A stretch of 34,520 nt of DNA. It comes from Betaproteobacteria bacterium. Its GTDB lineage: Bacteria; Pseudomonadota; Gammaproteobacteria; Burkholderiales; SG8-41. The notes beneath the pieces were generated by a model, which saw only the letters and a program-made list of their open reading frames with translations, was not told the origin of the DNA and searched no databases. The position numbers and the translations under genes were made by a program. Below are positions 24,235 to 31,245 of the stretch, piece by piece. Position 1 is the stretch's first letter, and the number at the start of each line of letters is the position of its first letter. The stretch spans positions 1-34,520 of the forward strand of contig RPOR01000017.1 in assembly GCA_003820645.1 (NCBI GenBank), written 5' to 3'.

Positions 24235-24795
24235 ATGAGCAAACCACTGGGCAACGAAGATCTGTCCGAAAAGCCCGGCGAACGCATCATCGACAAGCCG
24301 GAATTGCCAGTCGGCGGCATTACCAACGAGAACGACGTCTACGCCGAAGTCATCGCCGGCGAAATGCACCTGAAGCGCGGCCGCATGGGCAAGTTCGAAG
24401 TGTTCACCGATGAAGCACAACGCCTTGGCGGTACCGATAAATATCCCTCGCCGATGACTTACCTCGCACTGGCGGTGGGCTTCTGACTGCTCACCCAGGT
24501 TGCGCGGTACGCGCACATGATGAAGATGAAGGTGAGCGGGGCAAACTGCCGCGTCGTGTTTCGCAAACACCTCGGCGGATCGGTATTGAAGGGCACGGTG
24601 TTCAACCGCTGGGAAGGGGTGGACACCTACCTCAAACTGAGCAGCGACGAGCCGGCAGACAAGCTTGCGCACCTGATCAAAAATGCCAAGGCCGGCTGTT
24701 TCGCCGAGGGTCTGATCGTGCAGCCGGTGCCGCTGCACAGCCACATCGAGGTCAATGGCCAGCCGTTCCACATCGAAGGCGTAACAGACAAATAA
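24235..24795 (+). CDS. OsmC-family protein, candidate selenoprotein (in-frame TGA at codon 84)
   Basis: Read through one TGA (24484-24486), this frame gives 186 residues of continuous OsmC-family sequence. Before the stop: GGTDKYPSPMTYLALAVGF. After it, in the same frame: LLTQVARYAHMMKMKVSG, then SSDEPADKLAHLIKNAKAGC and VPLHSHIEVNG. The TGA falls where the family has its first catalytic cysteine (AxGFC); the second cysteine is present in NAKAGCFAEG. OsmC proteins are thiol peroxidases for organic hydroperoxides. A perfect stem-loop 14 bases after the TGA fits the bacterial SECIS model (24501-24515). OsmC-like selenoproteins have been reported in environmental surveys, as I recall. GGAGGAGG precedes the ATG. 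The alternatives are a nonsense mutation, a sequencing error or a true split; sequence continuity on both sides favours Sec84. Confidence 0.75.
24501..24515 (+). promoter_or_regulatory. candidate bacterial SECIS stem-loop
   Basis: TGCGCG (24501-24506) pairs perfectly with CGCGCA (24510-24515) around a GTA loop. The loop begins 20 bases after the TGA and has G as its first base. Bacterial SECIS elements sit just downstream of the UGA, within about 16-37 bases, with a small apical loop carrying G in its first two positions; this fits. Confidence 0.6.
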
Positions 24796-24828
24796 GTTCA
24801 AAAGACAACTTTTACATTGGGTAATCCG

Positions 24829-24849
24829 GGGTGCAGCGTGGCTGCACCC
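24829..24849 (+). terminator. stem-loop after the OsmC-like gene
   Basis: GGGTGCAGC (24829-24837), loop GTG, GCTGCACCC (24841-24849): a perfect 9-bp stem 33 bases past the OsmC stop. No T-tract follows, only GGTTTG, so termination would be weak or need Rho. Confidence 0.4.
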
Positions 24850-24873
24850 GGTTTGCAGCGCGGAGGCTGATTG

Positions 24874-25752
24874 ATGAGTGCATTGGACATACACGCCGGC
24901 GGGAAAGAGACGCCCGTGCCCGACGATTTTCGCTGGCCGGGCGACAAACGAATTGCCGTGTTCTTCCGGGTGTCGTTCGAATGGTGGTCGGATGGCAAAT
25001 GGCCGGGCATCGGACCGATGGGCAACCCGCTGCGGGCGGGTGTGCCGGACCTCAATGCCGTGGGCTGGGCCGAATACGGTCATCGTCGCGGCATACACCG
25101 GATCCTCGATGTACTGGCGCGGCAGGACGTCAAGGCCACGATCAACGTCAGCGGCATCATGGCCGAACGCTATCCGGAAACGGTACGCAAGATCGCCGAC
25201 GCCGGCCACGAGATCGTCGCGCATTCGTACACCATGGACATGATCCCGTGTTATCTGACCGAGGAGGAGGAACGCGCCAATATCGTCCATACCACGGGGC
25301 TGATCGAACGTGCCACCGGCATCCGCCCCAAAGGCTGGATCAGCCCGCGCAGCACGCCGAGCCTGCGTTCGCCACGGCTGCTTGCCGAGGCCGGTTTCGA
25401 ATGGCATGGCGATACGCTGAACGACGACTTGCCGTACCAGGTCGATTTTGGCGACCGGTCGATCATCGCCTTTCCGAACAACACCGAAGTCAACGACCTG
25501 CCGCTCTACATGCGCTATGGCAATGCACCCCAGGTCATGTTCGACATTTTCGAACACTGGCTGGACTGCGCACGTCACCGCGAAGCCGGGCCGGTGCGCA
25601 TGGATCCGGCGATCCACACACATGTGTTTGGCCGTTCGCCAGGCCTGTTCGTTTACGAAGACATCATCAAGGCGGCCAAGGCCGCGAGCGATGTCTGGAT
25701 CGGCACGCGCTCGGAGGCTGTTGCACATCTCAAACGCACGTTAGGGTGGTGA
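24874..25752 (+). CDS. polysaccharide-deacetylase-fold (NodB/PuuE-like) protein
   Basis: A 292-residue carbohydrate-esterase-4-fold protein related to allantoinase PuuE and other polysaccharide deacetylases. The usual first motif (TFDD) appears as VSFEWW; the usual HxxxH motif appears as HEIVAHSYTMD (His117), without the second histidine at the standard spacing. Later motifs are GWISPRSTPSLRS and DPAIHTHVFGRSPG. The altered metal site suggests an amidohydrolase-type activity like PuuE, or an unknown one, rather than sugar deacetylation. GGAGG precedes ATG 24874. It is followed by a Bug receptor gene in the same direction, so the two may form a small uptake-and-hydrolysis unit. Confidence 0.85.
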   Translation: MSALDIHAGGKETPVPDDFRWPGDKRIAVFFRVSFEWWSDGKWPGIGPMGNPLRAGVPDLNAVGWAEYGHRRGIHRILDVLARQDVKATINVSGIMAERYPETVRKIADAGHEIVAHSYTMDMIPCYLTEEEERANIVHTTGLIERATGIRPKGWISPRSTPSLRSPRLLAEAGFEWHGDTLNDDLPYQVDFGDRSIIAFPNNTEVNDLPLYMRYGNAPQVMFDIFEHWLDCARHREAGPVRMDPAIHTHVFGRSPGLFVYEDIIKAAKAASDVWIGTRSEAVAHLKRTLGW

Positions 25753-25867
25753 ATTGCGGCACAATGCGATTTCCCCGGCTATAGCTGCGGCCGGACGCTA
25801 CCAGCAGTGCAGCACGTGTAACAACGAAATCCGCAACAGCGGATGCCAACTCAGCACAGGAGGACTC

Positions 25868-26842
25868 ATGCCAACGACTACCCGCCGGATTGCCGGAATG
25901 TTTCTCGGTGCACTCATCATGGCCGGTGCCGCGCTGTCGACTGCCGCGGCCTTCCCGGAGCGGCCGATCCGCCTGATCGTGCCGTTTGCGGCCAACGGTC
26001 CTAACGACGTGCTTGCGCGCCTGGTCGGCGTGAAGCTGACCGAGGCCTGGGGCCAGCAGGTGGTTGTCGACAACCGCCCCGGGGCGGGCACCATCATCGG
26101 TACCGAACTGCTGGTACGGGCGCAGCCGGATGGCCATACCCTGCTGATGATTTCGGCGAGTACGGTGGTCAACCCGACGCTGAAGAAAAAACTGCCCTAC
26201 GATACGCGCAAGGATCTGACGCCGGTGGTGCAACTGGCCTCCTCGCCAACCGTGCTGGTCGTGCATCCGGGGGTCAAGGCCGGCAGCATTCCGGAACTGC
26301 TCGCGCTTGCGAAAGCCAGCCCTGGTGCGCTCACTTACGCCTCAGGCGGCACCGGCACGACGACCCACCTTGCCGGGGAACTGTTCGCCATCACCGGGGG
26401 CATCAAGTGGACCCACGTGCCGTACAAAGGTACCGGTCCCGCCAACATCGATTTGCTCGGAGGGCGCGTATCGGGCATGTTCGGCACGATTTTGCCGGTG
26501 CTGCCGCATATCAAATCCGGCAGGATGCGGGCGCTCGGGGTGAGTTCGCTGAAGCGCTCGCCCGCGTTGCCGGATGTGCCGGCTGTCGCCGAATCATTGC
26601 CTGGATTCGAGGCCGTCTCGTTCTTCGGCATTGCCGCGCCCGCCGGCGTGCCGCAACCCGTGCTCGACAAGCTCAACCGTGAAATCGCACGCATCATCAC
26701 CGCGCCCGACATGAGCGACAGTTTGCGCAAGCAGGGCACCGACGCGGTAGGCAATACTCAGGCCGAGTTCACCGCGTTTTTCAACAGGGAAATGGCCAAG
26801 TGGGCCAAGATCATCAAGAGCGCAGGCATAGCGCCGAGCTGA
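25868..26842 (+). CDS. TctC/Bug-family periplasmic solute-binding receptor (3 of 3)
   Basis: A 324-residue secreted receptor: a signal peptide (to about ALSTAAA), then FPERPIRLIVPFAANGPNDVLAR, GQQVVVDNRPGAGTIIGTE and HVPYKGTGPANIDLLGGR. AGGAGG sits six bases before ATG 25868. It follows the deacetylase-fold gene by about 115 bases. No TctA/TctB genes are present. The ligand is unknown; by neighbourhood it may feed the deacetylase-like enzyme (an amide or N-acyl acid), which is inference. Confidence 0.93.
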   Translation: MPTTTRRIAGMFLGALIMAGAALSTAAAFPERPIRLIVPFAANGPNDVLARLVGVKLTEAWGQQVVVDNRPGAGTIIGTELLVRAQPDGHTLLMISASTVVNPTLKKKLPYDTRKDLTPVVQLASSPTVLVVHPGVKAGSIPELLALAKASPGALTYASGGTGTTTHLAGELFAITGGIKWTHVPYKGTGPANIDLLGGRVSGMFGTILPVLPHIKSGRMRALGVSSLKRSPALPDVPAVAESLPGFEAVSFFGIAAPAGVPQPVLDKLNREIARIITAPDMSDSLRKQGTDAVGNTQAEFTAFFNREMAKWAKIIKSAGIAPS

Positions 26843-26977
26843 AAATCGGTTAAAAATAAGTTGGATCGTCGTGCGCCACGGCTATGCGCGGGGCCGCGGG
26901 TCCGCAGCGGAGGCCGGCTCCGTGCACTCTGCAGTTCGCGTCATCCACTGCGCGGCCACGCCGGCCGCGGCTGATGC

Positions 26978-27268
26978 CTATTGCAACGACGGATCCGGCG
27001 CGTCGTCCCTGATGGTGGCGAGCGCCATCGCCAGCACTTCCAGCCCGTCGGCGACGCGGTCGGCCTGCGCTTCGGTCAGGCCTTCGCTTTCGAGCAGGTC
27101 GATGTTCTCGTCCATCGGCAGTGCGCCGTGCAGACGCTGGTAATTCGCGACCTGCAGTGCCAGCAGGCGCGCAGCGACGATCAGGGCGTCGCGCGAGGCA
27201 TCGTTTATCATTCGCTCCGTCAGCGTCGTCAGTTTGGCGAGGCGCCCGTATCCGGTGAGGTCCAGCAT
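26978..27268 (-). CDS. hypothetical small acidic protein
   Basis: A 96-residue, mostly helical, acidic protein: MLDLTGYGRLAKLTTLTERM, SRDALIVAARLLALQVANYQRL, DENIDLLESEGLTEAQADR, ending DDAPDPSLQ. No family is recognised. AGGAA lies about eight bases upstream of the ATG at 27268. That start codon overlaps, on the other strand, the ATG of the DUF1499 gene (27267), so the two genes diverge from the same CATG. Confidence 0.6.
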   Translation of the reverse strand: MLDLTGYGRLAKLTTLTERMINDASRDALIVAARLLALQVANYQRLHGALPMDENIDLLESEGLTEAQADRVADGLEVLAMALATIRDDAPDPSLQ

Positions 27269-27779
27269 GTCGAGGTTCCTGTATGGTCGCGCGGCCCTGG
27301 CAGGGCTGCTGCTTGCGGAAACGGTCCTGACTGTAGCCGCCGGCGCGTCGGCCGTCCATGATGCCAGCCGCAAGATGCCTGCCATGGAAACGTTCTTCAC
27401 GACCCTGAAACGGCCGGATTCGCCCAACCACTGGCTGGCGGCGCCCGCCGATTTTGTGGTGAAGCCGGATACGGTCGCCCCGGTATTTGCGGTGCCCGTG
27501 ACGGCGCTCCGTGAGGCATGCAAAGCGGTAGTGCAGCAGGTCAAGGGTGCGGCCATCGCCGCTGAAACGGACGACGGTCTGCACGTCGTCGTCACCACGG
27601 CCATTTTCGAATTCAAGGACGATGTCCACGTGCAATTCATCACGTTATCTTCCCGGCAATCCACTGTTGCGCTGTATTCGGCCTCGCGCACGGGATACTG
27701 GGACCTCGGCACCAACCGCCGGCGGGTAGAGGGCTGGGTCACCCGTATCCAGTCCACCCTGACCAGCCGCAGGCCGTAA
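27267..27779 (+). CDS. DUF1499 family protein
   Basis: A 170-residue protein with an N-terminal hydrophobic helix (GRAALAGLLLAETVLTVAAGASA; signal anchor or signal peptide) and a DUF1499 domain: KRPDSPNHWLAAP, VQQVKGAAIAAETDDGLHVV, IFEFKDDVHVQF, then STVALYSASRTGYWDLGTNRRR. The domain is widespread and of unknown function. The ATG at 27267 follows GAGG and gives a sensible membrane N-terminus. The start overlaps the start codon of the divergent gene at 27268. Confidence 0.85.
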   Translation: MSRFLYGRAALAGLLLAETVLTVAAGASAVHDASRKMPAMETFFTTLKRPDSPNHWLAAPADFVVKPDTVAPVFAVPVTALREACKAVVQQVKGAAIAAETDDGLHVVVTTAIFEFKDDVHVQFITLSSRQSTVALYSASRTGYWDLGTNRRRVEGWVTRIQSTLTSRRP

Positions 27780-28023
27780 CGGTGTCGCCGTAGGCTCTCC
27801 CGCTTGACCGCAGCGAGCGCTGCCGCGGCCCGCATGCGCCGGGCGCGGACATCGAGGGCAACGCCATGCATCAGACACTGCGCAGCGCCTCTGACAAACT
27901 GTCTGTGGTCGCGTCATAATCGTGGCGCTATCCTGCTCCACGGCGTCGCTGCGTTGCGGGTGATTCATCATAGCCCTGACCGCGGCCGATGGCATGAACA
28001 CCCTTTGATTCAGGGAGACTGTA

Positions 28024-28329
28024 ATGATGCGTCTTGTTGCGTTGTTGATCGTGCTGATTCTCGGCGTTGCGACCTCCGGCTGTGATGCCCGCAAGGAAGC
28101 CGGGCCATCGGCCAAACCGGCGGCGACGAAATCCCAGGCCGCGCTGATCGACATCAACAGCGCCAGTGAGAAAGAACTGATGACCCTGAAGGGGATCGGT
28201 GAAGTCCGCGCCGCCGCGATCGTCCGCGGGCGGCCTTTCGCCCGGAAGGACGAACTCGTGCAAAGAGGCCTCGTGCCCTATGCGGTGTACGACGGGATCA
28301 AGGATCAGATCATCGCCAGGCAGAAGTAG
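28024..28329 (+). CDS. ComEA-like helix-hairpin-helix lipoprotein
   Basis: A 101-residue protein with a lipoprotein signal (MMRLVALLIVLILGVATSGC) and one ComEA-type tandem helix-hairpin-helix DNA-binding domain: IDINSASEKELMTLKGIGEVRAAAIV, then GRPFARKDELVQRGLVP. In competence systems ComEA binds incoming DNA in the periplasm; many small single-domain relatives in proteobacteria have no proven role. The start could be ATG 28024 or 28027. It stands alone, upstream of the redox operon but separated from it by 240 bases. Confidence 0.88.
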   Translation: MMRLVALLIVLILGVATSGCDARKEAGPSAKPAATKSQAALIDINSASEKELMTLKGIGEVRAAAIVRGRPFARKDELVQRGLVPYAVYDGIKDQIIARQK

Positions 28330-28372
28330 CCGGCGCCACGGGCAGTTGCGGCCGCGGCAGACTTGAACTCAC

Positions 28373-28394
28373 CGCCGCGGCCCCGCACGCGGCG
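28373..28394 (+). terminator. GC-rich hairpin after the ComEA-like gene
   Basis: CGCCGCG (28373-28379) pairs with CGCGGCG (28388-28394) across an 8-base loop, 43 bases past the stop. No T-tract follows, so it is at best a weak or Rho-assisted terminator. Confidence 0.3.
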
Positions 28395-28484
28395 ATACGC
28401 GGCACGCCATCCGGACTCGGCGCCCGAAAACCGACGGATCGCACGTTGGCATGCCGTCATTACGGGACAAAACCTGCAAGCGTT

Positions 28485-28498
28485 TTGATCCAAATCAA
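28485..28498 (+). promoter_or_regulatory. FNR/ANR/DNR-type binding site
   Basis: TTGATCCAAATCAA is an exact match to the TTGAT-N4-ATCAA consensus bound by FNR-family regulators. Its centre (28491.5) is about 41 bases before a start near 28532 set by the candidate -10 TATGGT (28520-28525), the position of a class II activator site. It points to activation under low oxygen or by nitric oxide. Confidence 0.85.
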
Positions 28499-28519
28499 TA
28501 AGCTTTTCCTGATAATGTA

Positions 28520-28525
28520 TATGGT
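28520..28525 (+). promoter_or_regulatory. candidate -10 element of the octahaem cytochrome operon
   Basis: TATGGT lies at the correct distance from the FNR-type site for class II activation. Transcription would start near 28532, 38 bases before the ATG at 28570. GATAAT at 28511-28516 is an alternative -10. Confidence 0.45.
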
Positions 28526-28569
28526 GTGTTTCGTAAGCTATTGATTACTTGGCCCTCACGGGGAATCAA

Positions 28570-30162
28570 ATGAAAATAATCCTGACCCGACTGGTAGTTG
28601 CGGTGGTTCTGGGCGCCTGGCTCGGATTGCCGGCCGTGGCCAGCGAAGCAAAATCCGTCAAGCTGACCACCACGGCGGACCACAGCAAATTCAAGGAGTT
28701 GGATAAGGCGTTCAGTTCCGGTCCGGAGGTCACCCAGACCTGCCTCGGCTGCCATACCGAAGCGGCCGGGCAGATTCACCGTACCAAGCACTGGAAATGG
28801 GAGTACCTGAACCCGGATACCAAACAAACGCTGGGCAAGAAGACCATACTCAACAATTTCTGCATTTCCATTGCCTCGAATTACGCTTCCTGCACCAGCT
28901 GTCATGTCGGCTACGGCTGGAAGGACGCCAACTTCGACTTTACGTCCGAAAAAAACGTCGATTGCCTGGTCTGCCATGACACCACCGGGAACTACCGCAA
29001 GCCCCCCGGACTGGCCGGCAATGTAGTCACCAGGGACACTGAATTTCCGCCGGGTTCAGGCAAGATCGTGAAGGGCATCGACCTGACCCAGATTGCGCAG
29101 AAAGTCGGTAAAACCAGTCGCGACACCTGCGGTGCCTGTCACTTCTACGGCGGTGGCGGCGACGCCGTCAAGCACGGCGACCTCGACAGTTCGATGTCCG
29201 CTCCCGAAAAAAGCCTCGATGTGCATATGGACGCCGTCGGGCTGGATTTCACCTGTGCCACCTGCCACAAGACCTCCAGCCACGATGTCGCCGGCAGCCG
29301 TTACACGCCGACGGCGAAAGATACCGGGGGTGCTCACATTCCGGGGAAATCGGACAACGGCAACCCTGCGACCTGCGTCGCCTGCCATGGCAATGGCCCG
29401 CACAAGAAAGAGGCGCGGCTGAATCAGCATGCGACCAAGATCGCCTGCCAGACCTGTCACATTCCTGCCTTCGCGCGCGGGGGCATCGCCACCAAGATGA
29501 CCTGGGACTGGTCAACCGCCGGCCAGGTTGACGCCGAAGGCAAGCAGATCACCCGCAAGGACGACAAGGGCCGCATTGTCTACGAATCGCGCAAGGGTGA
29601 TTTCACGCTGGCCGAAAACGTCATCCCGGAATACGCCTGGTTCAACGGGCACATCGAGTACACGCTGCTGACCGACAAGATCGAGAAGTCCGACCAGCGC
29701 ATCAAGATCAACAAGCTGAGCGGCAGTCCGACCGACGGCAAATCCCTGATCTGGCCGCTGAAGGTGTTCCGCGGTTCGCAGCCCTACGATCCGGTGAACA
29801 AGACGCTGATCACGCCGCACACCGCCGGCAATGACGATACCGGTTTCTGGAAAAACCTGGCCTGGGAGAAGGCGATTCCACCGGGCATGAAAGATTCCGG
29901 CGCGCCCTATTCCGGCAAGTTCGAATTCATCAAGACCGAAATGTCCTGGCCCATCACGCACATGGTTGCACCCAAGGATAAAGCGCTGGGCTGTGTCGAG
30001 TGTCACGCCAAAGGCGGCCGCCTGGCCGGCATCCAGGGCGTCTATATGCCTGCACGCGACGCCAACAGCCTGGTGGACAAGGCGGGCTGGGGCATCGTCC
30101 TGCTGACGCTGATTGGCGTCATTGGCCACGCCATCCTGCGCATCGTCAGCCGCAAGCATTAA
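28570..30162 (+). CDS. octahaem c-type cytochrome, tetrathionate reductase (OTR) family
   Basis: A 530-residue periplasmic multihaem cytochrome. It has exactly eight CxxCH sites, at about residues 58, 108, 132, 187, 229, 269, 293 and 475. The signal peptide is residues 1-24 (ending LPAVAS) and a C-terminal helix (GWGIVLLTLIGVIGHAILRIV) anchors it to the membrane. Spacing of haems, the CHDTTGNYRKPPG segment and the large gap before haem 8 match octahaem tetrathionate reductases, which reduce tetrathionate and also nitrite or hydroxylamine in vitro. ATG 28570 is preferred over an upstream TTG because GGGGA lies just before it and the signal peptide then starts correctly. It is first in a five-gene operon behind an FNR box. 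The true substrate is unproven; sulfite or thiosulfate species are possible. Confidence 0.93.
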   Translation: MKIILTRLVVAVVLGAWLGLPAVASEAKSVKLTTTADHSKFKELDKAFSSGPEVTQTCLGCHTEAAGQIHRTKHWKWEYLNPDTKQTLGKKTILNNFCISIASNYASCTSCHVGYGWKDANFDFTSEKNVDCLVCHDTTGNYRKPPGLAGNVVTRDTEFPPGSGKIVKGIDLTQIAQKVGKTSRDTCGACHFYGGGGDAVKHGDLDSSMSAPEKSLDVHMDAVGLDFTCATCHKTSSHDVAGSRYTPTAKDTGGAHIPGKSDNGNPATCVACHGNGPHKKEARLNQHATKIACQTCHIPAFARGGIATKMTWDWSTAGQVDAEGKQITRKDDKGRIVYESRKGDFTLAENVIPEYAWFNGHIEYTLLTDKIEKSDQRIKINKLSGSPTDGKSLIWPLKVFRGSQPYDPVNKTLITPHTAGNDDTGFWKNLAWEKAIPPGMKDSGAPYSGKFEFIKTEMSWPITHMVAPKDKALGCVECHAKGGRLAGIQGVYMPARDANSLVDKAGWGIVLLTLIGVIGHAILRIVSRKH

Positions 30163-30173
30163 GGAGCATGCAA

Positions 30174-30770
30174 ATGACCCAACGTGTCTACATATTCAAG
30201 GGTTTTGAGCGTTTCTGGCACTGGTCGCAGGCCGGCCTGATCATTTTCCTGATGCTCACCGGCTTCGAAATCCACGGCACTCACACCCTGTTCGGCTTCG
30301 AAAAGGCCGTGTACTTGCACACCAACGCCGCCTGGACGCTGGTCGGATTGTGGATCTTCGCCATTTTCTGGCATTTCACCACCGGCGAATGGCGGCACTA
30401 CATCCCGACCCGGGAAAAGATACTGACGATGGCGAAATACTACTCATCGGGGATCTTCAAGCATGAGCCGCACCCGTTCAAGCCGAGTCCGGTCAACAAG
30501 CACAATCCCCTGCAACGGCTGACCTATCTGGCCATCCTGACGCTGCTCAGTCCGCTGATCTGGATTACCGGCTGGCTCTATTTGTTCTATGCCGACTGGC
30601 CGGCATGGGGGCTGGGCAAACTGCAGCTGGAGTGGATTGCCACCGGCCACACCATCGGTGCCTTCCTGATGCTGGCGTTCCTCATCTCGCATCTCTATCT
30701 GGCGACCACCGGCCACAAGATCACCTCGCAGCTCAAGGCCATGATCACCGGCTGGGAAGAAGTCGAATAA
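30174..30770 (+). CDS. membrane cytochrome b (b561/hydrogenase-type), quinone-linked partner
   Basis: A 198-residue integral membrane protein with four predicted helices. Histidines in the helices are placed for b haems: RFWHWSQAGLIIFLMLTGFEIHG, AIFWHFTTGEWRHY, ATGHTIGAFLMLAFLISHLYLATTGH. This is the di-haem cytochrome b family that links quinol to periplasmic cytochromes. Here it would feed electrons to the octahaem protein encoded 11 bases upstream, or draw them from it. AAGGAG with suitable spacing marks ATG 30174, rather than the ATG six bases earlier. Confidence 0.9.
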   Translation: MTQRVYIFKGFERFWHWSQAGLIIFLMLTGFEIHGTHTLFGFEKAVYLHTNAAWTLVGLWIFAIFWHFTTGEWRHYIPTREKILTMAKYYSSGIFKHEPHPFKPSPVNKHNPLQRLTYLAILTLLSPLIWITGWLYLFYADWPAWGLGKLQLEWIATGHTIGAFLMLAFLISHLYLATTGHKITSQLKAMITGWEEVE

Positions 30771-30812
30771 TCTGCAAACCACCCATTCACCAAGTCATCA
30801 AGGAGTCCAACC

Positions 30813-31205
30813 ATGAAAACCTTCAACATCCTCGCCGCCGCAGCCGTACTGGGGCTGTTCGGCACTGCGTTCTCTGCCCAGGCCTACGATGGCGACTGGA
30901 AGCGCGGCCGCATCTATTACCGCAGTGTATGCACTTCGTGCCACGTCGCGATGCCGGTGGGTGCGATCAACCCGAGCACCAAGACCAAGGCCGAGTGGGC
31001 GGCCTACCTGAAGGCCGACAAGCATGCCAAGGGCAAGGACACGGTCAAGCAGTATGTCAGCAAGGCCTACCGTGCCAGCATCAAGTCGGGCAACAAGGCG
31101 GCGGAAAAATTTGCGAACGTACCGGATCAGGAATTGCTTGATGACCTTGCCGCCTTCCTCAAAAAAGGCGCGAAGGACGGCGACTCACCGGCGAGCTGCA
31201 GCTGA
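30813..31205 (+). CDS. small periplasmic mono-haem cytochrome c
   Basis: A 130-residue protein. The signal peptide MKTFNILAAAAVLGLFGTAF ends at SAQA. One haem site, CTSCH, lies near the start of the mature protein (YYRSVCTSCHVAMPVG). The rest is helical (KTKAEWAAYLKADKHAKG, then DQELLDDLAAFLKKGA) as in class I cytochromes. The C-terminus PASCS has an extra cysteine. It probably shuttles electrons to or from the octahaem cytochrome. AAGGAG precedes the ATG. Confidence 0.9.
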   Translation: MKTFNILAAAAVLGLFGTAFSAQAYDGDWKRGRIYYRSVCTSCHVAMPVGAINPSTKTKAEWAAYLKADKHAKGKDTVKQYVSKAYRASIKSGNKAAEKFANVPDQELLDDLAAFLKKGAKDGDSPASCS

Positions 31206-31245
31206 TCCGGCGCAATGAGGATGGCCGGGAATCCAAGAGACGGAC

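Noticed and set aside
24517-24795. A separate 92-residue gene starting at ATG 24517
   Set aside because: It is in frame with, and continues, the OsmC protein broken only by one TGA; it has no ribosome-binding site and would lack half the fold.
23692-25728. A 678-codon minus-strand open frame across the thioesterase, OsmC and deacetylase genes
   Set aside because: The plus-strand genes have family motifs and good ribosome-binding sites; the minus-strand frame has neither.
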